Shown piece after piece: positions 31,917 to 46,552 of a stretch of 64,000 nt of DNA. Each line of letters starts with the position of its first letter. Position 1 is the first letter of the stretch. This DNA comes from Panorpa germanica (lineage: Eukaryota; Arthropoda; Insecta; Mecoptera; Panorpidae), in contig CAVMBN010000165.1 of assembly GCA_963678705.1 (NCBI GenBank), forward strand, positions 62,001 through 126,000, written 5' to 3'. Made by a program: the position numbers and the translations under genes. Under the pieces are notes generated by a model, which was not told where the DNA came from, did not search any database, and saw nothing but the letters and a program-made list of their open reading frames with translations.

Positions 31917-33506
31917 GCCGCCCACTATCAAGTAAGTCGAATAACATTAACTAAAAATAATATTAAAACACAAGAATTAGTTTATATAAATGCGTGTTTT
32001 AAATAATAATGAGAGTGTATTAATTGTTATAAGTGATTAAGTGAACAATATATGCGGTTTTCTTGGAAATAGTGATTGATCGTTCATGAACATTCAATGG
32101 TAACAAACAAATGGTAAGTAAGTAGGCATAAGTACAAGAATGTATATGAGATATTTATAGAAATTCAGTGTGCCTTTGTTGATGTCCGGTGGCCAAGTGA
32201 CCTTCAAAGAATTAGACCGGCAAAAACCTATAGGTACGTCTACTGCGCTATGGAGAACTATTTTCATTGTCGAACATTATTTTACAAACCGATTACCGTT
32301 CCATGAAAAGGCAACTATATAAAGGTTGTCCTCAGCGATCTGTAATGGGGCCTGAGCTCTGGAACATGGTATTCGACGAAAACTGTGTTTCTCACTCGAA
32401 AGGTTGTGTAGACATATGTTTTGCCAACGATAATGTGATCCTTATCGGTGCAAATAGTACAGAAACCCTAGAAAGCCGTTCTCGACCTGCTATATATAAA
32501 ATCTGTAGTTTCTTGAAGCTACAAAGCTACGAAACAAATACAGTAACAACGAATGATAAACTTGTAACACACCTTGCGCGTGTCACAAGGACGGAATGAA
32601 GCTTAAACTCGGCAACTATGCCGACACTATACAAGGGGACATTTATGATAATAGTTGTGTATTGTGCTTCGGCATGGAATTACAGGATCAATCTTCCAGA
32701 TCTTCCTTGCAAAGAACTATGTTATTAAAGATGACGCGTTGTTGCAGAACTGTATCTACACAAGTGGTGCAAGTGATATTAAGGACTATTCCTTTAGATT
32801 TAAAAATCACTCATGCACTTACTCAAGTACAAATTACGCTAGAACTGAAAAAATCAAATTTTGATTATTTAAAATTAATGCGACAAATTTCGAGGATTTA
32901 AAGTTAATGCGGCTGTAGGATAAAAGTCTCGAGACGACACCAAATATATTGCCAAAGAGATGAATGCATATATGCATAAGCTCTGGCAAGACAGATGGGA
33001 CTTAATACAAAAAGGAAGACCTACGTATTGGTTTACAAGGACGGTAATATTGCTTTGCAACACAAATGGTTCCTATCTACTATGTGTGTGATCGGCTCCT
33101 GCTACTTTAGGTGAAAAAAGTGATTTAAAGTGAGAAATTAATTATGGAAAAAATTTAAATAAATTATATGAATACTTTTTTAAACGAAAAGTATTGAAGT
33201 TTGTTTTAAATTTGTGTTAATTTACCCTAAAGAAAGTGTTTTTACAAAAGTTTGACAGTTGGAAACCAGTGTTAAAAACGAATTTTTCATTACGCGTACA
33301 CGCGGTCCTCTTATAAACATAACCTCAAAATTGTAACTTTTATGTTTAATATAAGACATTAATAAGTGCGATAGACAAAAAAATTGATAATAATTAGGTT
33401 AGTGTTAGTGCTAAAACATCAAGTGGTTAAGAAATTCAAGAAATCTGTAGAGCTATATAAGGAAGACCTCATATAAACACTACAAATATACGGAAGACAA
33501 AAGGTT
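31917..33506 (+). repeat. Satellite monomer 8, type F
   Basis: 1,590 bp, F markers present. The extra length includes a CCT insertion in the GCGGTCCTCTTATAAAC phrase at about 33303. Confidence 0.9.
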
Positions 33507-35092
33507 GCCGCCCACTATCAAGTAAGTCGAATAACATTAACTATAAATAATGTTAAAACACAAGAATTAGTTTATATTAATGCGTGTTTTAAATAATAAT
33601 GAGAGTGTAATAATTGTTATAAGTGATTAAGTGAACAATATATGCGGTTTTCTTGGAAATAGTGATTGATCGTTCATGAACATTCAATGGTAACAAACAA
33701 ATGGTAAGTAAGTAGGCATAAGTACAAGTATGTATATGAGATATTTATAGAAATTCAGTGTGCCTTTGTTGATGTCCGGTGGCCAAGTGACCTTCAAAGA
33801 ATTAGACCGGCAAAAACCTATTGGTACGTCTACTGCGCTATGGAGAACTATTTTCATTGTCGAACATTATTTTACAAATCGATTACCGTTCCATGAAAAG
33901 GCAACTATCTAAAGGTTGTCCTCAGCAATCTGTAATGGGGCCTGAGCTCTGGAACATGGTATTCGACGAGAACTGTGTTTCTCACTCGAAAGGTTGTGCA
34001 GACATATGTTTTGCCAACGATAATGTGATCCTTATCGGTGCAAATAGTACAGAAACCCTAGAAAGCCGTTCTCGACCTGCTATATATAAAATCTGTAGTT
34101 TCTTGAAGCTACAAAGCTACGAAACAAATACAGTAACAACGAATGATAAACTTGTAACACACCTTGCGCGTGTCACAAGGACGGAATGAAGCTTAAACTC
34201 GGCAACTATGCTGACACTATACAAGGGGGCATTTATGCTAATAGTTGTGTATTGTGCTTCGGCATGGTATTACAGGATCAATCTTCCAGATCTTCCATGC
34301 AAAGAACTATGTTATTGACGATGACGCGTTGTTGCAGAACTGTATCTACAGAAGAAGTGCAAGTGATATTGGGGACAATTCCTTTAGATTTAAAAATCAC
34401 TCATGCACTTACTCAAGTACAAATTACGCTAGAACTGAAAAAATCAAATTTTGATGATTTAAAATTAATGCGACAAATTTCGAGGATTTAAAGTTAATGC
34501 GGCTGTAGGATAAAAGTCTGAAGACGATACCAAATATATTGCCAAAGAGATGAATGCATATATGCATAAGCTCTGGCAAGACAGATGGGACTTAATACAA
34601 AAAGGAAGACCTACGTATTGGTTTACAAGGACGTTAATATTGCTTTGCAACACAAGTGGTTCCTATCTACTATGTGTGTGATCAGCTCCTGCTACTTTAG
34701 GTGAAAAAAGTGATTAGAAGTGAGAAATTAATTATGGAAAAAAATTAAATAAATTATATGAATACTTTTTTAAACGAAATGTATTTAAGTTTGTTTTAAA
34801 TTTGTGTTAATTTACCCTAAACAAAGTGTTTTTACAAAAGTTTGACAGTTGGAAACCAGTGTTAAAAACGAATTGTTCATTACGCGTACACGCGGTCTTA
34901 TAAACATAACCACAAATTTGTAACTTTGATGTTTGATATACGACATTAATAAGTGCGATAGAGAAAAAAAGTGATAATAATTAGGTTAGTGTTAGTGCTA
35001 AAACATCAAGTGGTTTAAAATTCAAGAAATCTGTAGAGATATATATGGAAGACGTCATATAAACACTACAAATATACGGAAGACAAAAGGTT
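33507..35092 (+). repeat. Satellite monomer 9, type A
   Basis: 1,586 bp. It carries CAGCAATCTG and AAATCGATTACC in relic frame one, variants close to those later fixed in type D, so it may be near the D ancestor. Confidence 0.9.
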
Positions 35093-36678
35093 GCCGCCCA
35101 CTATCAAGTAAGTCGAATAACATTAACTATAAATAATATTAAAACACAAGAATTAGTTTATATAAATGCGTGTTTTAAATAATAATGAGAGTGTATTAAT
35201 TGTTATAAGTGATTAAGTGAACAATATATGCGGTTTTCTTGGAAATAGTGATTGATCGTTCATAAACATTCAATGGTAACAAACAAATGGTAAGTAAGTA
35301 GGCATAAGTACAAGTATGTATTTGAGATATTTATAGAAATTCAGTGTGCCTTTGTTGATGTCCGGTGGCCAAGTGACCTTCAAAGAATTAGACCGGCAAA
35401 AACCTATAGGTACGTCTACTGCGCTATGGAGAACTATTTTCATTGTCGAACATTATTTTACAAACCGATTACCGTTCCATGAAAAGGCAACTATTTAAAG
35501 GTTGTCCTCAGCGATCTGTAATGGGGCCTGAGCTCTGGAACATGGTATTCGACGAGAACTGTGTTTCTCACTCGAAAGAATGTGTAGACATATGTTTCGC
35601 CAACGATAATGTGATCCTTATCGGTGCAAATAGTACAGAAACCCTAGAAAGCCGTTCTCGACCTGCTATATATAAAATCTGTAGTTTCTTGAAGCTACAA
35701 AGCTACGAAACAAATACAGTAACAACGAATGATAAACTTGTAACACACCTTGCGCGTGTCACAAGGACGGAATGAAGCTTAAACTCGGCAACTATGCCGA
35801 CACTATACAAGGGGGCATTTATGCTAATAGTTGTGTATTGTGCTTCGGCATGGTATTACAGGATCAATCTTCCAGATCTTTCATGCAAAGAACTATGTTA
35901 TTGACGATGACGCGTTGTTGCAGAACTGTATCTACAGAAGTATTGCAAGTGATATTGGGGACAATTCCTTTAGATTTAAAAATCACTTATGCACTTACTC
36001 AAGTACAAATTACGCTAGAACTAAAAAAATCAAATTTTGATGATTTAAAATTAATGCGACAAATTTCGAGGATTTAAAGTTAATGCGGCTGTAGGATAAA
36101 AGTCTGAAGACGATACCAAATATATTGCCAAAGAGATGAATGCATATATGCATAAGCTCTGGCAAGACAGATGGGACTTAATACAAAAAGGAAGACCTAC
36201 GTATTGGTTTACAAGGACGTTAATATTGCTTTGCAACACAAGTAGTTCCTATCTACTATGTGGGTGATCGGCTCCTGCTACTTTAGGTGAAAAAAGTGAT
36301 TAGAAGTAAGAAATTAATTATGGAAAAAAATTAAATAATTTATATGAATTCTTTTTTAAACGAAAAGTATTTAAGTTTGTTTTAAATTTGTGTTAATTTA
36401 CCCTAAACAAAGTGTTTTTACAAAAGTTTGACAGTTGGAAACCAGTGTTAAAAACGAATTTTTCATTACGCGTACACGCGGTCTTATAAACATAACCTCA
36501 AATTTGTAACTTTAATGTTTGATATAAGACATTAATAAGTGCGATAGACAAAAAAAGTGATAATAATTAGGTTAGTGTTAGTGCTAAAACATCAAGTGGT
36601 TTAAAATTCAAGAAATCTGTAGAGATATATAAGGAAGACCTCATATAAACACTACAAATATACGGAAGACAAAAGGTT
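35093..36678 (+). repeat. Satellite monomer 10, type A
   Basis: 1,586 bp. Second A in a row, ending the A/F alternation. Private GAAAGAATGTGTAG near 35574. Confidence 0.9.
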
Positions 36679-38622
36679 GCCGCCCACTATCAAGTAAGTC
36701 GAATAACAATAACTATAAATAATAATTAAACACAAGAATTAGTTTATATGAATGCGTGTTTTAAATAATAATGAGAGTGTATTAATTGTTATAAGTGATT
36801 AAGTGAACAATATATGCGGTTTTCTTGGAAATAGTGATTGATCGTTCATGAACATTCAATGGTTACAAACAAATGGTAGGTAAGTAGGCATAAGTACAAG
36901 TATGTATATGAGATATTTATAGAAATTCAGTGTGCCTTTGTTGATGTCCGGTGGCCAAGTGACCTTCAAAGAATTAGACCGGCAAAAACCTATAGGTACG
37001 TCTACTGCGCTATGGAGAACTATTTTCATTGTCGAACATTATTTTACAAACCGATTACCGTTCCATGAAAAGGCAACTATCTAAAGGTTGTCCTCAGCGA
37101 TCTGTAATGGGGCCTGAGCTCTGGAACATCGTATTCGACGAGAACTGTGTTTCTCACTCGAGAGGTTGTGTAGACATATGTTTTGCCAACGATAATGTGA
37201 TCCTTATCGGTGCAAATTGTACAGAAACCCTAGAAAGCCGTTCTTGACCTGCTATATATAAAATCTGTAGTTTCTTAAAGCTACAAAGCTACGAAACAAA
37301 TACAGTAACAACGAATGATAAACTTGTAACACACCTTGCGCGTGTCACAAGGACGGAATAAAGCTTAAACTCGGCAAATATGCCGACACTATACAAGGGG
37401 GCATTTATGCTAATAATTGTGTATTGTGCTTCAGCATGGTATTACAGGATCAATCTTCCAGATCTTCCATGCAAAGAACTATGTTATTGACGATGACGCG
37501 TTGTTGCAGAACTGTATCTACAGAAGTGGTGCAAGTGATATTGGGGACAATTTCTTTAGATTTAAAAATCACTCATGCACTTACTCAAATACAAATTACG
37601 CTAGAACTGAAAAAATCAAATTTTGATGATTAAAAATTAATGCGACAAATTTCGAGGATTTAAAGTTAATGCGGCTGTAGGATAAAAGTCTGGAGACGAT
37701 ACCAAATATATTGCCAAAGAGATGAATGCATATATGCATAAGCTCTGGCAAGACAGATGGGACTTAATACAAAAAAGAAGACCTACGTATTGGTTTACAA
37801 GGACGTTAATATTGCTTTGCAACACAAGTGGTTCCTATCTACTATGTGTGTGATCGGCTCCTGCTACTTTAGGTGAAAAAAGTGATTAAAAGTGAGAAAT
37901 TAATTATGGAAAAAAATTAAATAAATTATATGAATACTTTTTCAAACGAAAAGTATTTAAGTTTGTTTTAAATTTGTGTTAATTTACCCTAAACAAAGTG
38001 TTTTTACAAAAGTTTGACAGTTAGAAACCAGTGGTAAAAACGAATTTTTCATTACGCGTACACGCGGTCTTATAAACATAACCTCAAATTTGTAACTTTG
38101 ATGTTTAATATAAGACATTAATAAGTGCGATAGACAAAAAAAGTGATAATAATTAGGTTAGTGTTAGTGCTAAAACATCATGTGGTTTAAAATTCAAGAA
38201 ATCTGTAGAGATATATATGGAAGACCTCATATAAACACTACAAATATACGGAAGACAATAGGTTGAACCTGAAATTAAATAAATTATATGAATACTTTTT
38301 CAATCGAAAAGTATTTAAGTTTGTTTCAAATTTGTGTTAATTTACCCTAAACAAAGTGTTTTTACAAAAGTTTGACAGTTGGAAACCAGTGTTAAAAGCG
38401 AATTTTTCATTACGCGTACACTCGGTCTTATAAACATAACCTCAAATTTGTAACTTTGATGTTTGATATAAGACATTAATAAGTGCGATAGACAAAAAAA
38501 GTGATAATAATTAGGTTAGTGTTAGTGCTAAAACATCAAGTGGTTTAAAATTCAAGAAATCTGTAGAGATATATAAGGAAGACCTCATATAAACACTACA
38601 AATATACGGAAGACAAAAGGTT
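36679..38622 (+). repeat. Satellite monomer 11, type E with 358-bp tail duplication
   Basis: 1,944 bp. E markers: CTCGAGAGGTTG, GCAAATTGTACAG, a TGA in relic frame one (CGTTCTTGACC at about 37241), GCTAATAATTG and GATGATTAAAAATT. The extra 358 bp at the end repeats the monomer's own tail. Confidence 0.9.
38265..38622 (+). repeat. 358-bp partial duplication of the monomer tail (first copy)
   Basis: After AGGTTG the sequence jumps back to the AATTAAATAAATTATATG phrase found 358 bases earlier and repeats to the monomer end. The junction AGGTTGAACCTGAAATT is identical in the copies at 51311 and 58013, so all three descend from one event. Confidence 0.88.
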
Positions 38623-40209
38623 GCCGCCCACTATCAAGTAAGTCGAATAACAATAACTATAAATAATAATTAAACACAAGAATTAGTTTATATGAATGCG
38701 TGTTTTAAATAATAATGAGAGTGTATTAATTGTTATAAGTGATTAAGTGAACAATATATGCGGTTTTCTTGGAAATAGTGATTGATCGTTCATGAACATT
38801 CAATGGTAACAAACAAATGGTAGGTAAGTAGGCATAAGTACAAGTATGTATATGAGATATTTATAGAAATTCAGTGTGCCTTTGTTGATGTCCGGTGGCC
38901 AAGTGACCTTCAAAGAATTAGACCGGCAAAAACCTATAGGTACGTCTACTGCGCTATGGAGAACTATTTTCATTGTCGAACATTATTTTACAAACCGATT
39001 ACCGTTCCATGAAAAGGCAACTATCTAAAGGTTGTCCTCAGCGATCTGTAATGGGGCCTGAGCTCTGGAACATCGTATTCGACGAGAACTGTGTTTCTCA
39101 CTCGAGAGGTTGTGTAGACATATGTTTTGCCAACGATAATGTGATCCTTATCGGTGCAAATTGTACAGAAACCCTAGAAAGCCGTTCTTGACCTGCTATA
39201 TATAAAATCTGTAGTTTCTTAAAGCTACAAAGCTACGAAACAAATACAGTAACAACGAATGATAAACTTGTAACACACCTTGCGCGTGTCACAAGGACGG
39301 AATAAAGCTTAAACTCGGCAAATATGCCGACACTATACAAGGGGGCATTTATGCTAATAATTGTGTATTGTGCTTCAGCATGGTATTACAGGATCAATCT
39401 TCCAGATCTTCCATGCAAAGAACTATGTTATTGACGATGACGCGTTGTTGCAGAACTGTATCTACAGAAGTGGTGCAAGTGATATTGGGGACAATTTCTT
39501 TAGATTTAAAAATCACTCATGCACTTACTCAAATACAAATTACGCTAGAACTGAAAAAATCAAATTTTGATGATTAAAAATTAATGCGACAAATTTCGAG
39601 GATTTAAAGTTAATGCGGCTGTAGGATAAAAGTCAGGAGACGATACCAAATATATTGCCAAAGAGATGAATGCATATATGCATAAGCTCTGGCAAGACAG
39701 ATGGGACTTAATACAAAAAAGAAGACCTACGTATTGGTTTACAAGGACGTTAATATTGCTTTGCAACACAAGTGGTTCCTATCTACTATGTGTGTGATCG
39801 GCTCCTGCTACTTTAGGTGAAAAAAGTGATTAAAAGTGAGAAATTAATTATGGAAAAAAATTAAATAAATTATATGAATACTTTTTGAAACGAAAAGTAT
39901 TTAAGTTTGTTTTAAATTTGTGTTAATTTACCCTAAACAAAGTGTTTTTACAAAAGTTTGACAGTTGGAAACCAGTGTTAAAAACGAATTTTTCATTACG
40001 CGTACACGCGGTCTTATAAACATAACCTCAAATTTGTAACTTTGATGTTTGATATAAGACATTAATAAGTGCGATAGACAAAAAAAAGGAATAAAAATTA
40101 GGTTAGTGTTAGTGCTTAAACATCAAGTGGTTTAAAATTCAAGAAATCTGTAGAGATATATAAGGAAGACCTCATATAAACACTACAAATATACGGAAGA
40201 CAAAAGGTT
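38623..40209 (+). repeat. Satellite monomer 12, type E
   Basis: 1,587 bp, nearly identical to monomer 11, including the TGA in relic frame one and AATAAAGC in place of AATGAAGC at about 39301. Confidence 0.9.
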
Positions 40210-41794
40210 GCCGCCCACTATCAAGTAAGTCGAATAACATTAACTATAAATAATATTAAAACACAAGATATAGTTTGTATTAATGCGTGTTTTAAATAAT
40301 AATGAGAGTGTATTAATTGTTATAAGTGATTAAGTAAACAATATATGCGGTTTTCTTGAAAATAGTGATTGATCGTTAATGAACATTTAATGGTAACAAA
40401 CAAATGGTAAGTAAGTAGGCATAATTACAAGTATGTATATGAGATATTTATAGAAATTCAGTGTGCCTTTGTTAATGTCCGGTGGCCAAGTGACCTTCAA
40501 AGAATTAGACCGGCAAAAACCTATAGGTACGTCTACTGCGCTATGGAGAACAATTTTCATTGTCGAACATTATTTTACAAACCGATTACCGTTTCATGAA
40601 AAGGCAACTATCTAAAGGTTGTCCTCAGCGATCTGTAATGGGGCCTGAGCTCTGGAACATGGTATTCGACGAGAACTGTGTTTCTCACTCGAAAGGTTGT
40701 GTAGACATATGTTTTGCCAACGATAATGTGATCCTTATCGGTGCAAATAGTACAGAAACCCTAGAAAGCCGTTCTCGACCTGCTATATATAAAATCTGTA
40801 GTTTCTTGAAGCTACAAAGCTACGAAACAAATACAGTAACAACGAATGATAAACTTGTAACACACCTTGCCCGTGTCACAAGGACGGAATGAAGCTTAAA
40901 CTCGGCAACTATGCCGACACTATACAAGGGGGCATTTATGCTAATAGTTGTGTATTGTGCTTCGGCATGGTATTACAGGATCAATCTTCCAGATCTTCCA
41001 TGCAAAGAACTATGTTATTGACGATGATGCGTTGTTGCAGAACTGTATCTACAGAAGTGGTGCAAGTGATATTGGGGACAATTCCTTTAGATTTAAAAAT
41101 CACTCATGCACTTACTCAAGTACAAATTACGCTAGAACTGAAAAAATCAAATTTTGATGATTTAAAATTAATGCAAAAATTTCGAGGATTTAAAGTTAAT
41201 GCGACTGTAGGATAAAAGTCTGGAGACGATACTAAATATATTGCCAAAGAGATGAATGCATATATGCATGAGCTCTGGCAAGACACATGGGACCTAATAC
41301 AACAAGTAAGACCTACGTATTGGTTTACAAGGACGTTAATATTGCTTTGCAACACAAGTGGTTCCTATCTACTATGTGTGTGATCGGCTCCTGCTACTTT
41401 AGGTGAAAAAAGTGATTAAAAGTGAGAAATTAATTATGGAAAAAAATTAAATAAATTATATGAATACTTTTTCAAACGAAAAGTATTTAAGTTTGTTTTA
41501 AATTTGTGTTAATTTACCCTAAACAAAGTGTTTTTACAAAAGTTTGACAGTTGGAAACCAGTGTTAAAAACGAATTTTTCATTACGCGTACACGCGGTCT
41601 TATAAACATAACCTCAAATTTGTAACTTTGATGTTTGATATAAGACATTAATAAGTGCGATAGACAAAAAAAGTGATAATAATTAGGTTAGTGTTAGTGC
41701 TAAAACATCAAGTGGTTTAAAATTCAAGAAATCTGTAGAGATATATAAGGAAGACCTCATATAAACACTACAAATATACGGAAGACAAAAGGTT
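40210..41794 (+). repeat. Satellite monomer 13, type B
   Basis: 1,585 bp. B markers: GATATAGTTTGTATTAATGCG, GATGATGCGTTG, GCATGAGCTCTGGCAAGACA and a one-base loss in ATGCAAAAATTTCG that shifts relic frame two. Confidence 0.9.
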
Positions 41795-43380
41795 GCCGCC
41801 CACTATCAAGTAAGTCGAATAACATTAACTATAAATAATATTAAAACAAAAGAATTAATTTATTTAAATGCGTGTTTTAAATAATAGTGAGAGTGTATTA
41901 ATTGTTATAAGTGATTAAGTGAACAATATATGCGGTTTTCTTGGAAATAGTGATTGATCGTTCATGAACATTCAATGGTAACAAACAAATGGTAAGTAAG
42001 TAGGCATAAGTACAAGTATGTATATGAGATATTTATAGAAATTTAGTGTGCCTTTGTTTATGTCCGGTGGCCAAGTGACCTTCAAAGAATTAGACCGGCA
42101 AAAACCTATAGGTACGTCTACTGCGCTATGGAGAACTATTTTCATTGTCGAACATTATTTTACAAACCGATTACCGTTCCATGAAAAGGCAACTATCTAA
42201 AGGTTGTCCTCAGCGATCTGTAATGGGGCTTGAGCTCTGGAACATGGTATTCGACGAGAACTGTGTTTCTCACTCGAAAGGTTGTGTAGACATATGTTTT
42301 GCCAACGATAATGTGATCCTTATCGGTGCAAATAGTACAGAAACCCTAAAAAGCCGTTCTCGACCTGCTATATATAAAATCTGTAGTTTCTTGAAGCTAC
42401 AAAGCTACGAAACAAATACAGTAACAACGAATGATAAACTTGTAACACACCTTGCACGTGTCACAAGGACGGAATGAAGCTTAAACTCGGCAACTATGCC
42501 GACACTATACAAGGGGGCATTTATGCTAATAGTTGTGTATTGTGCTTCAGCATGGTATTACAGGATCAATCTTCCAGATCTTCCATGCAAAGAACTATGT
42601 TATTGACGATGACGCGTTGTTGCAGAACTATATCTACAGAAGTGGTGCAAGTGATATTGGGGACAATTCCTTTAGATTTAAAAATCACTCATGCACTTAC
42701 TCAAGTACAAATTACGCTAGAACTGAAAAAATCAAATTTTGATTATTTAAAATTAATGCGACAAATTTCGAGGATTTAAAGTTAATGCGGCTGTAGGATA
42801 AAAGTCTGGAGACGATACCAAATATATTGCCAAAGAGGTAAATGCATATATGCATAAGCTCTGGCAAGACAGATGGGACTTAATACAAAAAGGAAGACCT
42901 ACGTATTGGTTTACAAGGACGTTAATATTGCTTTGCAACACAAGTTGTTCCTCTCTACTATGTGTGTGATCGGCTCCTGCTACTTTAGGTGAAAAAAGTG
43001 ATTAAAAGTGAGAAATTAATTATGGAAGAAAATTAAATAAATTATATGAATACTTTTTCAAACGAAAAGTATTTAAGTTTGTTTTAAATTTGTGTTAATT
43101 TACCCTAAACAAAGTGTTTTTACAAAAGTTTGACAGTTGGAAACCAGTGTTAAAAACGAATTTTTCATTACGCGTACACGCGGTCTTATAAACATAACCT
43201 CAAATTTGTAACTTTGATGTTTGATATAAGACATTAATAAGTGCGATAGACAAAAAAAGTGATAATAATTAGGTTAGTGTTAGTGCTAAAACATCAAGTG
43301 GTTTAAAATTCAAGAAATCTGTAGAGATATATATGGAAGACCTCATATAAACACTACAAATATACGGAAGACAAAAAGTT
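41795..43380 (+). repeat. Satellite monomer 14, type C
   Basis: 1,586 bp. C markers: AGAATTAATTTATTTAAATG, GGGGCTTGAGCTC, ACCCTAAAAAGCC, AAGAGGTAAATGC and GTTGTTCCTCTC. Confidence 0.9.
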
Positions 43381-44967
43381 GCCGCCCACTATCAAGTAAG
43401 TCGAATAACATTAACTATAAATAATATTAAAACACAAGAATTAGTTTATATAAATGCGTGTTTTAAATAATAATGAGAGTGTATTAATTGTTATAAGTGA
43501 TTAAGTGAACAATATATGCGGTTTTCTTGGAAATAGTGATTGATCGTTCATGAACATTCAATAGAAACAAACAAATGGTAAGTAAGTAGGCATAAGTACA
43601 AGTATGTATATGAGATATTTATAGAAATTCAGTGTGCCTTTGTTGATGTCCGGTGGCCAAGTGACCTTCAAAGAATTAGACCGGCAAAAACCTATAGGTA
43701 CGTCTACTGCGCTATGGAGAACTATTTTCATTGTCGAACATTATTTTACAAATTGATTACCGTTCCATGAAAAGGCAACTATCTAAAGGTTGTCCTCAGC
43801 AATCTGTAATGGGGCCTGAACTCTGGAACATGGTATTCGACGAGAACTGTGTTTCTCACTCGAAAGGTTGTGTAGACATATGTTTTGCCAACGATAATGT
43901 GATCCTTATCGGTGCAAATAGTACAGAAACCCTAGAAAGCCGTTCTCGACCTGCTATATATAAAATCTGTAGTTTCCTGAAGCTACAAAGCTACGAAACA
44001 AATACAGTAACAACGAATGATAAACTTGTAACACACCTTGCGCGTGTCACAAGGACGGAATGAAGCTTAAACTCGGCAACTATGCCGACACTATACAAGG
44101 GGGCATTTATGCTAATAATTGTGTATTGTGCTTCAGCATGGTATTACAGGATCAATCTTCCAGATCTTTCATGCAAAGAACTATGTTATTGACGATGACG
44201 CGTTGTTGCAGAACTGTATCTACAGAAGTGGTGCAAGTGATATTGGGGACAATTCCTTTAGATTTAAAAATCACTCATGCACTTACTCAAATACAAATTA
44301 CGCTAGAACTGAAAAAATCAAATTTTGATGATTAAAAATTAATGCGACAAATTTCGAGGATTTAAAGTTAATGCGGCTGTAGGATAAAAGTCTGGAGACG
44401 ATACCAAATATATTGCCAAAGAGATGAATGCATATATGCATAAGCTCTGGCAAGACAGATGGGACTTAATACAAAAAAGAAGACCTACGTATTGGTTTAC
44501 AAGGACGTTAATATTGCTTTGCAACACAAGTGGTTCCTATCTACTATGTGTGTGATCGGCTCCTGCTACTTTAGGTGAAAAAAGTGATTAAAAGTGAGAA
44601 ATTAATTATGGAAAAAAATTAAATAAATTATATGAATACTTTTTCAAACGAAAAGTATTTAAGTTTGTTTTAAATTTGTGTTAATTTACCCTAAACAAAG
44701 TGTTTTTACAAAAGTTTGACAGTTGGAAACCAGTGTTAAAAACGAATTTTTCATTACGCGTACACGCGGTCTTATAAACATAACCTCAAATTTGTAACTT
44801 TGATGTTTGATATAAGACATTAATAAGTGCGATAGACAAAAAAAAGGAATAATAATTAGGTTAGTGTTAGTGCTTAAACATCAAGTGGTTTAAAATTCAA
44901 GAAATCTGTAGAGATATATAAGGAAGACCTCATATAAACACTACAAATATACGGAAGACAAAAGGTT
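43381..44967 (+). repeat. Satellite monomer 15, D/E chimera
   Basis: 1,587 bp. The left part has D markers (CAATAGAAACAAAC, ACAAATTGATTACC, CAGCAATCTG, TTTCCTGAAG at about 43973). From GCTAATAATTG (about 44111) on it has E markers (AGATCTTTCATGC, GATGATTAAAAATT). The switch lies between about 43978 and 44116. It is followed by type B, as E normally is. Confidence 0.88.
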
Positions 44968-46552
44968 GCCGCCCACTATCAAGTAAGTCGAATAACATTA
45001 ACTATAAATAATATTAAAACACAAGATATAGTTTGTATTAATGCGTGTTTTAAATAATAATGAGAGTGTATTAATTGTTATAAGTGATTAAGTAAACAAT
45101 ATATGCGGTTTTCTTGAAAATAGTGATTGATCGTTCATGAACATTCAATGGTAACAAACAAATGGTAAGTAAGTAGGCATAATTACAAGTATGTATATGA
45201 GATATTTATAGAAATTCAGTGTGCCTTTGTTAATGTCCGGTGGCCAAGTGACCTTCAAAGAATTAGACCGGCAAAAACCTATAGGTACGTCTACTGCGCT
45301 ATGGAGAACAATTTTCATTGTCGAACATTATTTTACAAACCGATTACCGTTTCATGAAAAGGCAACTATCTAAAGGTTGTCCTCAGCGATCTGTAATGGG
45401 GCCTGAGCTCTGGAACATGGTATTCGACGAGAACTGTGTTTCTCACTCGAAAGGTTGTGTAGACATATGTTTTGCCAACGATAATGTGATCCTTATCGGT
45501 GCAAATAGTACAGAAACCCTAGAAAGCCGTTCTCGACCTGCTATATATAAAATCTGTAGTTTCTTGAAGCTACAAAGCTACGAAACAAATACAGTAACAA
45601 CGAATGATAAACTTGTAACACACCTTGCCCGTGTCACAAGGACGGAATGAAGCTTAAACTCGGCAACTATGCCGACACTATACAAGGGGGCATTTATGCT
45701 AATAGTTGTGTATTGTGCTTCGGCATGGTATTACAGGATCAATCTTCCAGATCTTCCATGCAAAGAACTATGTTATTGACGATGATGCGTTGTTGCAGAA
45801 CTGTATCTACAGAAGTGGTGCAAGTGATATTGGGGACAATTCCTTTAGATTTAAAAATCACTCATGCACTTACTCAAGTACAAATTACGCTAGAACTGAA
45901 AAAATCAACTTTTGATGATTTAAAATTAATGCAAAAATTTCGAGGATTTAAAGTTAATGCGACTGTAGGATAAAAGTCTGGAGACGATACCAAATATATT
46001 GCCAAAGAGATGAATGCATATATGCATGAGCTCTGGCAAGACACATGGGACCTAATACAACAAGTAAGACCTACGTATTGGTTTACAAGGACGTTAATAT
46101 TGCTTTGCAACACAAGTTGTTCCTATCTACTATGTGTGTGATCGGCTCCTGCTACTTTAGGTGAAAAAAGTGATTAAAAGTGAGAAATTAATTATGGAAA
46201 AAAATTAAATAAATTATATGAATACTTTTTCAAACGAAAAGTATTTAAGTTTGTTTTAAATTTGTGTTAATTTACCCTAAACAAAGTGTTTTTACAAAAG
46301 TTTGACAGTTGGAAACCAGTGTTAAAAACGAATTTTTCATTACGCGTACACGCGGTCTTATAAACATAACCTCAAATTTGTAACTTTGATGTTTGATATA
46401 AGACATTAATAAGTGCGATAGACAAAAAAAGTGATAATAATTAGGTTAGTGTTAGTGCTAAAACATCAAGTGGTTTAAAATTCAAGAAATCTGTAGAGAT
46501 ATATAAGGAAGACCTCATATAAACACTACAAATATACGGAAGACAAAAGGTT
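44968..46552 (+). repeat. Satellite monomer 16, type B
   Basis: 1,585 bp, nearly the same as monomer 13, with a private CAACTTTTGATG at about 45906. Confidence 0.9.
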
